A stretch of DNA of 64,000 bases from Apteryx mantelli (lineage: Eukaryota; Chordata; Aves; Apterygiformes; Apterygidae): the NCBI RefSeq assembly GCF_036417845.1, contig NC_089981.1, positions 62,186,768 to 62,250,767 on the forward strand, read 5' to 3'. Positions 24,301-37,673 of the stretch are shown one piece after another; position 1 is the stretch's first letter, and each line of letters begins with the position of its first letter. The translations under genes were made by a program, and so were the position numbers. The notes under the pieces were generated by a model. The model saw only the letters and a program-made list of their open reading frames with translations. It had not been told where the DNA came from and ran no database searches.

Positions 24301-27300
24301 TTCTGAATGAAGCACAGATGTTGGTTTATGCAATTGATCAGAATTACAATGGAAAATCATCTATGTTGCCACCACATCAGGAGTAACTGGGTCTTTTTCA
24401 GCATCAGGAATGTTGATGTCTGCTTTACAGACGCTGAAAGACATTTGACCTTCCTTTGTAACTCAATGTCATCATTCATTACTTGTCAGAGAATTATTTT
24501 AGTCTATTAGGGCTTTTTTTCTCCAAAGCCTGGCATGGCTCAAATTCTTGCCCTAGAAGATAAGCAGATGGGAAGGGATGTAGCCAGAAAACAACTAGAA
24601 TCAAATGATTTTAGGCAACAACTTAAGATATTGGATCTGCTCCTATGGGCATCAGTATAACTTAGACTGCAGAACTCTTTGAGCAGTACAAAGTCTGGTC
24701 AAGATATTTTGCTTCATTACATTAGAAAGCCTTCAGCTAATCATTGCACTGAGCTGGCTATATTATTCACGACTGTTATGGCAAGACTGACAGGCTTCCC
24801 CAAAGACAGGAATCTTGCTTGTCCTAGTTGGGCAGTAGCCCTTGTTTCCTAGCGGGATGTTTCTGAGACCTGTGGGGTCACCCATGACACAGCACCAGCT
24901 CTGTTGCTGCATTTCAGGACTCAGTGAAAAAATATTCATGCCTTTGTTCTAGTAGACCCAAGGATGTGGGTCCTGGGTTTTTTTTACATATTGTTCTGTC
25001 TCTCCTGGTTTAAAAATAACGACCCCCTAAAATGTGTTAGTGTTTTCTTTTTACCCATTGATTGCATATGTGTTTCCTTCATTTTTAAAAATATATTATT
25101 GTCTTTTTTTAGTACATTATTGAATTTTACTTTAAAAACTGCTCTTTGAAAATGTTTAGTCTTCAGCAGGGAATCTGAATGCCTTCAGCGTTTTGGATTT
25201 TTACTGAAAAACAAAATCCTGCATATCCTTAAGAGACATGCACACTATCCTTTTATTTGGCAAACTAGGCCATCCTGTACTGTCACTTTTAAACCGAGCA
25301 CTGCAGGATATTTTGCATGAAACAACCCATACATGCACACTATATACTGTCATAAAACATCTGCTAGCTTAAATTCACTATTGCAGCATAAAGCTCATTT
25401 GTTTCTTGCTTTCAAGTCAACAGCTCTAGAGATGCATAGGTAAGCATCTTTTCCTTTTTTTCCCTGAATAGCAAATGTTTTCCACCAAGTTTCACAATGG
25501 GCATTATTCTTTTATATACTATAATGTCTTTGTCAGTTAGTGTGTTTCAGAGGTCTCTCTTTGGATTAGTTATCCAAATGAATGTTAGGTAAAGCTCTTC
25601 ACTTTCAAATCCTCCTGTCTTTATGTTCAGACATAACTTGTACTTATCTCACAGAGTTGTGTATACACAGGGAAAGGAGAGTAGTGATCCAGTAATCGTG
25701 CAACTGGCAACACACAGCAAAATCTTTTGCTTCTTTCTTTAACTTTGAATGCAACACATAGCATCAATATTAAATTTCTTCTCTCTGTGGTTGCCTCTTC
25801 CTTTGCCAGTAACTTTCTGTTGCTAAGCCTCCTCTTCTTCATCTTCAGGTGCATGTGTTCCCTCTCTTGCTCTCCTGCCATACAGCTGAGGAGATCAAGT
25901 CATATTCCGGGAGAAAACAGTTGTGTGACTGTGAAGACCACGCATTTGCAAGGTATGTTTCTACTCCAAACCCAGGCACATGTCACTATGCTCTAAGAAA
26001 TGCATAGAATTGATGAGCCAGGTAGAAAAGGAGTCAAAGAACAAGTGACAAGTATGGTTAACAGCCTTTTTAGAGGGCCAGATTTTTGGGGAGCTATTCT
26101 ATGGTTGCATAAGCAGCTCAAAGGATCTCTAAATGGCCTGAAAAGCAGAAAATGTAGATGCATCTCTCCAGCCACTTGTGCCATGAAAGGCAGATTGTGT
26201 GCCAGGATGGCTCTGCTCACAGAGATGGACTGAAGAGAGGAGGCAGCATTGCAGACAGGGGCTCTGTGGTATTAATGCCCCCCTTGATGTATAGCTGAAC
26301 TTCTCTTGGATTGACTCCAGATGAGGTAGCAACTGTTTGTGTCCATTCACCTTTATTCCAGTTCATCTGTGCTTAGTTAGGATGGAAAGCTGAGCCATAA
26401 ACAACTTATTCTTACACAGCTTGAAAGGCCCGTGGCAAGGGGAGGAGACAATATGACTGACTCTCAGACCAGTAGCCTGATGAAATACAAGTTGGAACAG
26501 GCTGAGATTGCTACAGCTGGGGATAGAAGAGACTTATGGGAGGATGGTCCTTTTGTATGTTATTTGTGGAGCCAAGATTTTGATATCTCAGGCCTGTAGA
26601 AGGGCACTGGGAGAAAATGTGCCTTTTCCATTGACCTGGGGCTTTATTTAGCATGACTGAATCTTTCCCCGAGTGTTTGAATCCAGGAAAAAAACCATCT
26701 CTTGTATCCACCTACATGATAAAAACCTTCTCCAGGTGTTTGTATGAGAGAGGAACACAGAGGCTTTATGCTTTAAATAAATACACATGAACGTATTTCT
26801 TTCAAGGCTAGTTGTTCTGGTAATCATTTCTTTAAAATTTCTTCTTGCTACATCTCATTTCTTTTTCACATCACATGCTTCATTTTCCTCTTCAGAAAAG
26901 GGCAGGTTTCCTTACTGCTCCATCCATGTGCACAGCAGAGTCAAAGGGCTGGAGTCTGGAGGGTATGTGGCTGGAATATAATTGTATTTTCTTTAGTAGT
27001 TACTCCTGGAGTACTTGAGAGAAAAGTCAGAGACAAGTTATTTTTAACAACAGCAAAGTCTATTGTCACGATTGTTTAATGCGTTAGGGTGTAATATAGG
27101 ATGTATCAGATGATGTTCATTTTTAAAAAGTACCCTTTCATTCTTTGCAAACTTCTGCCAGCTGAAGGCTTTGATGTTACGTTGGATTTATCCTTCTCGT
27201 TGCCCAGTTTTGCAACTCTTTTCTCCATTAGCCTGATCTAAGAAATTCTTCCAGATCACAGCGTCTGATAGCTCTGATGGTTCCCGTGTCTGCCTAATTT

Positions 27301-27500
27301 GTTTGTGTGCTTAGAGATGAATCGTGACTGAGAGAAAAACTTGAACTCTGCCATTTCCACTTGCTCATATATATATCTTTAATGAGCAGTAAATTGTGCT
27401 GGAAAATGTAGTTCCATTTTTTTTGACACTGTGTATGTGCAAACTGCACCAAATAACAGGACTAGACTGACAGCTCTGCTGAAAGAGTTGTCTCTTTTTC
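17700..27500. other. Intergenic DNA, left part of the NKX2-1/NKX2-8 desert
   Basis: Apart from the 18.3-kb microsatellite I see no gene, RNA gene or clear mobile element. Open frames are short, overlap on both strands and lack domains. The sequence is unique-looking and moderately AT rich. Confidence 0.5.
18295..18360. repeat. Compound microsatellite (AT)20 then (AG)n
   Basis: AT runs without interruption from 18,295 to 18,335 and is followed by (AG)n with one GGA break, to about 18,360. It is likely to be length-polymorphic. Confidence 0.95.
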
Positions 27501-27524
27501 ATTTGGAGTAGAAGACCAAGATTC

Positions 27525-27620
27525 CTTAGGGGATTTGAACCAGCTTACCCCACCTCAAAGGCTAATGCCTTCACCCCGTTGTGCCTGTTAGACAGCATCT
27601 CACCTCTTTGGCCTTAGCCA
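27525..27620 (-). mobile_element. Possible tRNA-derived SINE fragment
   Basis: On the minus strand, GGTGAAGGCATTAGCC is followed by GGTTCAAATCC, a match to the RNA polymerase III B-box, at the spacing usual in tRNA-derived SINEs. The T-stem does not pair, so it is not a functional tRNA gene. The family was not identified and the limits are uncertain. Confidence 0.3.
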
Positions 27621-28826
27621 AGACTGTTGGCTAAGTTGTTGAAGACTGCACACATGCAAAGCAGGGGGAATGAGAGCCCAGAACAGCAGACCATCTGTCA
27701 GACCACACAGTCACAGCCACCCCTCTGGCTCAGTTAGTTGTGTATTTCACATCTACTAGAACGGCTCCAACAGTGGAAGATTGATTCTTATTTCCCTAGT
27801 GCTTTATCTATTCTTGGATTGTTTTTTTTATTGCTTTCCTTGAGTTTTTTTGTGTCACAACTTTTCCAGTGCTAAAACTACTTTTTTTCTTGCCTATTTC
27901 AAACTGTCACTTTTATTCAGACATTTTGTCATTCCATCACTTTTAGCCATGAGCACTCTGCTTCTGTCACATCTTTGTACTACAGACTCCTCGGTTTTCT
28001 CTGTTTTACACACCTATGTTGCAAGGAATTGACTCACCCTAGAAATGCTTCTCTGTATTGCCTAAGAAAGGCAGTTTATACAGCTGTCTCTGATTAGAAA
28101 TCTACTTACTGACATCTCCAATTAGGTGAGCCAAATCTAGTTCTTGTGTTGGTCATCAGCAGCATCCTTGCAGAGTGACTTTGCTGGAGAAGCTCCATAG
28201 CATTTTGGAATTCTCTTTCCCAGAGCTGAACCGCTAAGACAGCCAAGGGAGCCAAGTTCAAGTCCCTCAGTCCCTACTGCCTGCTCAGCTCTCTCTCTTT
28301 GCTCAAAATGGAAACTCCCCCCCCTTCGCAGAAGCCTTTATTCAAAACTTTTTTTTTTTTAATCTAGTAGCAATGCAGCTTTTGGATTTACATTCATTGA
28401 CATAGTATATTGCTAGGAAAATTTGCAACCCTCCTTCCTCCTACCCATTCTTTGAAATAAAAATGCAAAATTAAACAAATAAGATCCTTTTCCTCAGTTT
28501 ATACTTCTTAATTAGCACACACTTTTTACCTTAAATGGCCCTCCTACTGTTCACAACATTGGTATGACAGTTATACTATTTAATTAATTATATAGCATAA
28601 GAAGTAGCTGCTGTACAACGTGTTTCAAGGAATACTTTCTGTCCATTGTTAATGTACGCATTATCAGGTGGACAATACGATTCATCATCCCAATTGATTA
28701 ACCTTGCACTGGGCTTTCCTCCCTTCCTCCAGATTCTTCATCTTGCATTTTTCCTAGATAAATCTTGTGTTGTTATTTCCAACCATCTTCCCAGACTCCC
28801 TTAGTCCTTTCATTTTTTATGTCTGT

Positions 28827-29015
28827 TTAACATGCATGTCCCCAGAGAAGGAAGGGAACACTTCCCAGGGAAGAATCATCTTCAAATGTCATCAGTGTGT
28901 TTCTAATCTTCCTTTTCCTAATCATACAGAAGATATTAAATAAAATCAGAGCTAGCCTGTCTCTGTAAGAACCCTCTAGGCACCTTCCCCAACTTGTCAT
29001 ATTAGTGCTTATCAT
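28827..29015 (-). mobile_element. Decayed LINE reverse-transcriptase fragment
   Basis: A 62-codon minus-strand frame contains pieces that align by eye to LINE RT motifs B and C. EGSYRDRLALILFNIF corresponds to QGSxLGPxLFNxFI, and LMTFEDDSSLGS corresponds to [12 protein letters not shown], at the right spacing. The catalytic FADD has become FEDD. The surrounding 28.7-29.1 kb is probably the same relic, but I cannot set its ends. Confidence 0.5.
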
Positions 29016-29099
29016 TTAATCCAACAGTTAATTTACAACTCATGTGTTAGTGCTCTTCAAGGAAATTAATGTAACAATTCAAGACCTTTGGGATAGGGT

Positions 29100-32000
29100 G
29101 ATATTTATTTTAAATAAAACTGATTGCAGTCACTCACACTCCTTCTCTCATAGATTTCACTCACTTGTGTTCTCACACCCACATACTCACAAATATGCAT
29201 ATGTTCATGTAGTCTGGCTGGATTCAATTGTGTGTGATGGAGGATAAAGAGTGCTGGCCATTGAGTCTTCACTGCATCTCTTGGGTTCCTTTTGGTTGGC
29301 AACAAGTTGTTTTTTGGATAGGTCTTTTATACCTTTAGGAGTCAAACTTACTATGACATGATCCCTTGACTCCAAATCTTGCTTATTCCATCCTCTATAA
29401 ATCTTGAGTAAGGTTAATGGTCATTGTTTTGGGCTATTTTTATGGCTGCAGTACATCTTCCGGCTGGGGTAGTGATAAGAGGAACGACTCATGCAGTGTG
29501 CTATAACTTTGTTCCCCCCCCCGCCATCAGAGGTCTGTGCCATGGCCTTACTGGAGCGCAGGCCTTCTAGTCTTCATGTAAAAGTCCCATTCCTCAAGGT
29601 TTACCAGTTTGACTGCAGTTGATCATATCCTTGGTTTTCATTACAGGTACCTCAGGTATTGTTATCCTATCTGTCCATAAGTATGACCAATTACAGGGAA
29701 ATTTTTGAAGTTGCTTCAACTATTCACTCAAGGGACTTCCATTTATTTCAGATTTTGTGGACTTATATATAGATTATGTTTTAAATGTTATTAACTCCCT
29801 TTTACAGATCTGATCAACAAATGCTAAATGTGATTTGTTTATTCCTATGCACTTCTAAAATATCTCAGCCTGAATAAAGAGTCATCTCAAACTCTAAGTT
29901 AATGTGGGACATTATCAAAACACTCAAATGTAAAAGATCCCATACTGTGCAGTTTGATTTTGGTGGAGTGACTGAAGCATACTCTAAAGGTGGGACAAAT
30001 AAGTTCCATATCTCAACAGTTTTAGAGTTGCAGTCTGTTGAGTTAAATCAATTACAAATGGAGGGTCATTCAAAGACAGCAAAACATTTAAAGTGTAATT
30101 TCTCATTTTGCAACAATGAGTCAAATAGCACTGCACAAGCTCATCTTTTGCATGTTTTTGTTCAATGTCTATGGTTTTTAGCACTGGTGGTGTTAGCTAT
30201 GAACATATTACATATTTATTCTATTTCAAGGTCAAGATTTCCTGAGAGGATAGAGATATACAAATAACTTATGTTTGATATGGCTGGGTATTCAAGCAGC
30301 AGTGCAATTGTAAGGGATAACAAAAGACAAAATGTAAGTGTGATACTTCAGGTCAGAACGTGTTGTTTTTGGTTCCTCTATAATATTATGAAGAAATAGA
30401 AATTCTATCTTCCTTAATAAAAATATCTTTATTTCTTTGTAGGTTTACTTTATGATAAAGGCTTTTCAAAATGATTCAAGCAGCTCTCATAATAAAAATA
30501 ACTCATTAATGCTCCTACAGGATTAAATATTATTTCTTGATATATATCTGGGTATGTCAGTATCCGGAGATCATTGCTTTCTCATTGGAGAGAAATATGA
30601 AACAGTGCTTTTTGTGTTTAATTATAAGTTGTTTATGTTTCAGTAAGCAAATTGTGACCTCATTTAGCTTCTGCTTTTGGGCTCATTTTATAAAAACAAT
30701 TGTTTGGGGGTTACCACTGCCATTTTGTTCATTCTGTGTGTATGCATAGCCATCTCTAGTGCAGACTGTAAAACTCACAGCACAGTGGGTGGTGATGAGC
30801 ATGAGTGTGCACACATACTTCTGCTTTCTTTGTCTTCTGTTAAGTTCAGAAATTCATAGACAAAGTAAGATGACCCATACTGAAAAGGCATTGCCCTACC
30901 TTTGTGATGGATTTTTACATTTTCTGCTCTATCACGTAATCAACAGTTTTATATGACACCATTACATTACATCAGTTATTTTAAAAGATTTTTTCATCTT
31001 TTCCTTCATTTAGGGCTAAATTATGACCTGAAGCAACAGCACATTCAAGGGGAAAAGATCAGGGCATGTCCATGGGGCTAAAGTGCTCACAAAGCCGTGG
31101 CAAATGCCACTATCCCTGCCTCATAATGTTTCCAAGGGTGCTGGGAAAAACAATCGGTAGTGGAATTTCATTCAGGTTCATGTTCAAAACCCAACACAAC
31201 GTGTTGGCCACAAAAGCTCCCACAAACAAATGGTTGAATTCCTGGCCCATTCAGTGATGGAGAGTAGGGAAGGAGACAGTTGTTGTTCTTTTCTTTTCCC
31301 TTCACCCATGCTTCCAAGGAGTCCGTTAATTGAAAATACAAAGGTGAGCATGAGGCCAGACAGAGTCTCAGCAGTACTGGGAGGCTGCAGGAGAGACAAA
31401 AAGTGAGGAAAGTCCTGCAGGAGGAAGCTCATGGATCAGAGGCAACCTGAAGAGCAGAGAGAGTGCACACAACCAAGGGACAGAAGAAGAGAACTAAGGA
31501 AGGAAAAAGAAAGAAAGGAAATCAGAGAGGGAGAAACGGAGGGCACATGTCCCGATACATAACATGTAGGCTTGTCTGCTCTCCAACACCGAAGAGCACT
31601 GCGCTGGCTGCTACTGTCCTAGGGCTCTGCTGTCTGTTCCTGCTTCCCATTGAAATCAAAGAAGATATTCAAATCACTCTTCAGGGACAGGTCCGAGCAA
31701 TGCAGAGGTGACTTCTGCTTCCATGCTACCAATCTGATTCCACAGCTGGATTCCAGCCAAAATCTGACTGATTAGTAGGAACTTCTGCCATCGGGAGGCA
31801 GAGACATCACTGTCACAGGAATTGCACTGAGATTATGGGCCCTGCTCTTGCAAGCAACAAAAAATGGCTATAGAACTTAATACACTGGGAGCTAAATGCC
31901 AGGATGCCAAATACTGTTCGTCTGCTTGGTGCCTCTACAATAATTTCTTCAAGTACAAACACTTAGAGATGCAGGCCACCCACTCAATCAAAATAACAGA

Positions 32001-35000
32001 ACTGTTTTGTCTCTTGCATTCTGCCATTTATATTTTATTTAAACATGCTACAGCCAGCTGCCCACTTGTGTCAGGTTCAGGTAAAGTCTGTCATAGAAGA
32101 ATAAAAAAACATTAAATTTCTTTTGCATAATTTTTTCCTCTTATTTTTTCTGGCACTTGGAATAAATAGTTCAGGCAGTCTCAGCATGATCCTAACATGA
32201 GCCATCCAATACTTGGTGTTTTGCCTAGAGCCCAAGGTCTTTTAAAACATGTAATTGTCTCAGTTTAGCCTTCCTTTGTCTTTTTAAGGTAAGGTTCTTG
32301 CTCTCATACCTGCAAAGGACAGCTTGATGGAACCTACACAATTCAAAGAATATCAGATAAATAAAGAGCTCGAGATTTCCTTACTTTGAACAAGCTCATA
32401 TTTTGAAGCCAGTTTAAAGATTTTGGAGAGGCCAAACCTAATTTTTTGAACATTTGGTGCTGCCAGTGGTGCAAGTGAATGAGATTCTTCTTGAAAGGTA
32501 AAAAATTCATGCAGGGAGGCTGGCCTGTTAGCCAAAATAGGAGTTATTTTGCTGGCTTTTGACAGGAATGCTACCCAACCTTTTTTTGTTCAGGAAATTC
32601 TGTCAAGATATGAAACCTTTAAGCAATAAACAAACAAAGACAATTGAGGTAAAATAAATAACAAGGAGATACAAATCATTCTTCAGCCAAAATGTACTTG
32701 GAGTGTAAAAAGAAAGAATTCAGAAGCAATGAGCCTAATCAAGTTACCCCATTGTTCAGATCATGTTATATAGCCTGAAAATTTTTAAGGAAATCCAGTT
32801 CAGCCTACCAAGTATTGAAAGCTTCACCAAATATTAAAGAAATCCCACTAAAACCCTTGCATGTTGTCCAATGAAGTCTTACCACAGGCTGCCTGATTTT
32901 CTATTGAAATATGTAAACTCTGCAACAGGTGGTAAGGAACTTCAGGAAAAATTATTTTTTCTTCTGAGTTTTGCAACAGTAACAGAGCAGGTTCCATAAA
33001 TCCTCTTTGCAGATAGTCTCAACTCTATCCATTTTACTCAGATCCCTGATTCCATCGCAGCAAGATTTCTGCACAGTGGCTTCAGATCTCAATGGTGATA
33101 GATTGTCCCCTGGAGCAAAACATGCAGAAAAAATGCTCAGGATCATGAGTCTCTTTCTTCTCTCCTTTAGGTAGGAAAAAATCTGTCCTCTTCCTGTTTC
33201 TTTCTCCAAATGCTCAGAAAAAGTCCAGCATTTTTCCAAGTCTTCTGATGCCAATTTTCCATCAAAGAAAATTGTTAGAGAAGGAAAATAAAGCTTGCAA
33301 ACTCTTGAGCCTGGAACTGGGCAATTTTCAGATTCAGAACAAGAATCATTGTAAGAGGAAGATCTACTCTGGTTAGAAGAGGTTAAGGGCAGATGTCAAA
33401 TGACCTTAATGGTGTCAAACCAGATATAAGGAAGAATGAGTTAATCAGTCTCATGTAGGAGACAGAGATAATCCTAATGCTGCTCAGTCCCAGAGGAAAG
33501 AATGAAAATTCTGACCCAAATCTAAGCAACCTTTTCAAGATTTTAAGACCACAAAGGTCTGTCCAATGAGACAACCTTAATGACTCAGAAAAACGGGTCT
33601 AGACAGAAATATTGACTGAAGAGTGACACATCAAATATAAGCTTCTTATACAAAATAATGCATGATTTATCATCAAAGACTCGAGGCTGAGTCGGGGTGA
33701 GGGGTTGATCAGTCATTGGTCTCCTATCCACTGACCTTGAGTGGTGCATTTCTTTTCTCATTCCTATGAGCACTTACAAGACAAAAATGTAGGCTGCCAC
33801 TGCTTGACTTTTACAAACTGGGGAACTGAACCAGGCCTAGTGCTTCATTTCTTTCCCATTGAGGATGAACTCCAGCTCCAATTGAGTAGGTCTCTTTGGA
33901 GCATTTCAACAAGCTGTCATGGAACGGCAGATCTGCAGTGGAGAAGTTAATATCCATTCTCATAGCAGCTGACAAAGGAGACTTTCTGCCTTTGCTACAT
34001 TTCAACAGATGTTTGCCCTTAGCATTAGCCAGTCTCTCAGCAGAGCTCTCCCTTTTGCCATTAAAGTGCAGCACTTTTGAAATGGCCACACTGTAGTTTC
34101 CATCTAATATGCTTACATCCAGCAGCCACCTGCAGGGCTAAGAATCTTGTGCGGGGAGGAAGAAAGTGGAGAGGTAGGAGAGAAGCAAATGGTGACTTGA
34201 GGATATTTCTTATGGACTGCTGGTTCCTGACCCATGCATGAAGAATACCCAGTTCCCAATTCTAATGAATTTTATCCAGGAACAGAGTGGGTCCAAGGGT
34301 ACCCCACCCTTGAAAAACTGAATCCTATTTTCCAGTAGGATACCCCTACAGCAATTCCTGGAAACTTAAATATTCAAATTAAAAAAAAAATTACTGTTGA
34401 CTCTCTAAGCAGAGAACAGCTATTCAAGTATAGAAGAATCCTCTTGGGGGTGTCTCTGTTCCCATTGGGAAAATGCAGGGACTTTTTGAGAGATCAATGT
34501 GAACCACCCATCAGTTGCAGGATTCTCTCCTTTTTCTCCTTAAGAGGGATTCAAGCAGAGCTAGTTAGAAAATCCTCCACAAAACATTTATTTTTGAAAA
34601 TGTTCATTCCTAAAAACCAGAACTTTTCACAAAGACATTTCATTTTTAGTCAACTTTTACTAGAAGTGTTTCTCAGCTCTCTGTTCTCCCAGGAGCAGAT
34701 TTTCATCCAGAGCCACAATACCACGACAATACTAAATATAACACACCAACCCAAGTATAAATAAATAATATGAATAAAATAACATACCAAATATAAATAA
34801 GTATAACATAACAATACTAAAATAACTGCCTGGTTGTGTTGTTGAAAGTGCATACACTTTCTTGCATGAAAGGAGAGTCTGATTTAGAAGATGAAGTCTT
34901 CCAAACTAGCTGTTGGCAATTTTTGTAGAAGTTAAGCAATGATGTATCATTATATCACAAAATTTTTTTAGAGATTTCATGGGAGACTCTGCCCCAGAGC

Positions 35001-36900
35001 TGCCCTCCCTCTGTGTGGAATGGCAAGTGGCTGAGATGCCAAGTGTGCACTCTGCCACATGGAGGAAGAGGCTGTCTTTGCTCTGGGTTATCAGGCATCT
35101 TCTCACTATTTCCTTTTACTTCTTCACCTTGTGCTCCCTATGTGGTACCTTAGGATCCCTGGAAGGCTGCCACTCAGGGAGCACTTCCTGGGAGTCACTG
35201 CTGCCTCCCAACACCAACATCAGTTTTTGCTGAAGCTACCTTGGGCTGGAGGACTGACCACTTCTGGGTCGCCCCTACTTACCATCCCATCAAACTGATC
35301 AGTCCCCTCTGTTTGGATCAGTCCAAGGCACAGTTAACCTTACATCTGCTCCTCAACCTGGCCTGACATTTTGAAACTCTCCTGTGTTATTCATAAAAAT
35401 GACAAGACAAGAAATATCATCTTTTCCTCACTGAAAACTCAAAGTTAAAAGCCATCACAGCTGCTGCAGAGGCTTCACCAAAAGCCGTATCAGCAGTTTC
35501 TGTTTTAAAAACATTTTTTTTACTCAGTCACACTGATGCAGCTGCAGTTTTCAGCAGAGCCTTCTCTGCGGCTGATTTGCCTGTTTTCTCTCACTTTCCA
35601 TTAAAAAATATGTAGGGCTTTAAACACCTGAAGACTTAGTTTTTGAAACTCTGAAAGTGAAGGTTAAATATAACACAGCATCTGGCAAAGCTCTGTCAGA
35701 GCCAAGGTCAAGTATTTTGTATTTTTAGTTGGAGGAATGTCTTTGTTCTCCTAAAGAATTCTGAATGCCGGATGAAGTTATCAAAAGTTGCTCCCCAAAC
35801 TTGCAGTATTAGTAACACACTGTGGCTACCTCAGTGCTAATGGACTCTACCAGATGAATTTGAATTGTCCAGCCACAGGCAATGAGTGGAGCTCCAAACC
35901 CCCCATGGTCATGGAGACAATCAGAAGCTTCAGTAAGCTGTATAAATGCCGCTCTGGGCAGCATACTCTGGGAGGCAGAGGTATTTGATAGAGTTTGTAC
36001 CACTTCCCCAAAATGCCTTCCTCCCTGGAAACTCACCCCAGTCCCCCCAGGAGCCACCTGATTCATTTCCTCTCATCCAAGTTCCAGGTTCCTTCAGAAA
36101 CAGTGACAACTGCATAGCAGCTGCTGCTAAAGACATGGGGACAAAGTGAGGAGTTGGCTATCATGAGCACAAAGGTAAGGGGTTGTCCCCTGCTGACCTG
36201 AGACCTGCACTAATAGCCCTGGCTGGTTTGTGCTCTTACAGCAGGAGCAGGGGTCCAGGCTGATTCCTGCAGGGCTCTACAGGGGGACCTTGCAGCAGAA
36301 CAAGCAGGCCATTTCTACACCCTCAGAAGCATGGCAGACCTGCAGCAAGAAGGTGGTCAAGAAGACAGTCACATGTCATTTGATAAAATCTTGTGGTAGA
36401 GGAAAGAAAATCACCTGTTGGAACTCCTAGTGATGTGATGGGGTGGGGGGAGATGACATGCCATCAGCTTAAAGATTTTGCTTTCTTTGTTTTCGTCTAC
36501 TACTGTGCTGTTGTCTTGGCTATTGTCTTCTGTGAGTGCTGCTCCCATGTACATCAGAAACAAACGTACAGGTGAAATGGATATTCAGCTCCAGCAGCCC
36601 TTAATATCAAAGCAGAGATGAGTGCATTCTAATGCAAAAGGTATAAGTATTGTTTATCTAACACCTCTGCTTGACATCTAACTTTTGAGCCCATATATGA
36701 AAAGATACAACCTCCTCCCTATCCATTTCAGTAAGAATTTCTGGATGCAGTAGAACAAAAGTACTTTTGTGGGCTTTGTGCAATTCAGTGCATGCAACTG
36801 AGCAATAAAAATTTTAAACAAAAATATCACCATCACCACTAGTGGGAACACATCAGTCACACTATATTATCTTGTCTTTTCAATATTATAGCATGTGTGA
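29100..36900. other. Intergenic DNA between the LINE relics
   Basis: No feature I can support. Frames are at most about 120 codons without recognisable motifs. A-rich runs occur near 34,380. Confidence 0.5.
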
Positions 36901-37667
36901 TACAAAGTGGTCTGAACAAAGTAAGACCAAAAGCAGTGAACTGTGGTTTGTTATATGTTGCGGTTTCCTCTATCTGGTGGCTCCACTTCATTTACATTGA
37001 AACCGGACTGATCTAATCATTCATCTGAGGGCACTGCTGTCAAAATTCCTGATGTTAGGGCTTTCCCAGAGCAGAGTCTCACCTGATAAAAGATTGCGAG
37101 AATGTAAGAACTGCAATGCTAAGTTAGATCGAAGGTCAGTGTCCTACAATAGAGAAAAGTGAATGCCTAGAAGAGAGCAGGAGGACAAAGAAAGTGCATA
37201 GTGTTGCTTCTCCAAAATAACCTTCCAGTCTCTAGCAATCTGTGCCTCAAAGATCTCCTTAAACAGATATGGTGTTTAATAATCTTTCTGTTTCTGTTAC
37301 TTGAACTGTTCCAATCTTTCCTTGAACTCACTCACAGTTTTTGACATCCGCAATGTCTTTTGGTAAAGAGTTCTTTTGCTTAACTACTTTGTGTGAAGAA
37401 CCCCCTCCTTTTTGTTTTCGACCTGCCACTTGCCAATATCATGGGATGGCCCCTTGCTCTTGCACTGGGACAGGGACAATGAACTATCATTTCTTATTTG
37501 TCTTCTCCTTGGCACTCAGGGCTTTATACTCCTCCAACATGTTTCCCCTGTGTTACCTCTTCTCAGGCTGAAGATGCCGTGCCTTGTAGGGAAACCATTT
37601 CATACCTTTGTCAACCTTCTCTGAGCCTTTTCAAATTCTGTTATACCCTTTCTGAAATGGGCAAGCA

Positions 37668-37673
37668 GAACTG
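37668..37673. repeat. Left target-site duplication of the CR1 insertion (GAACTG)
   Basis: GAACTG directly precedes the first CR1 base and is repeated directly after the terminal octamer. When the CR1 and one copy are removed, the flanking older LINE sequence becomes continuous, which supports a true duplication. Confidence 0.7.

Noticed and set aside
27529-27545. A tRNA gene on the minus strand at the B-box-like sequence
   Set aside because: The T-arm and acceptor stems do not pair, so only a possible SINE remnant is reported.
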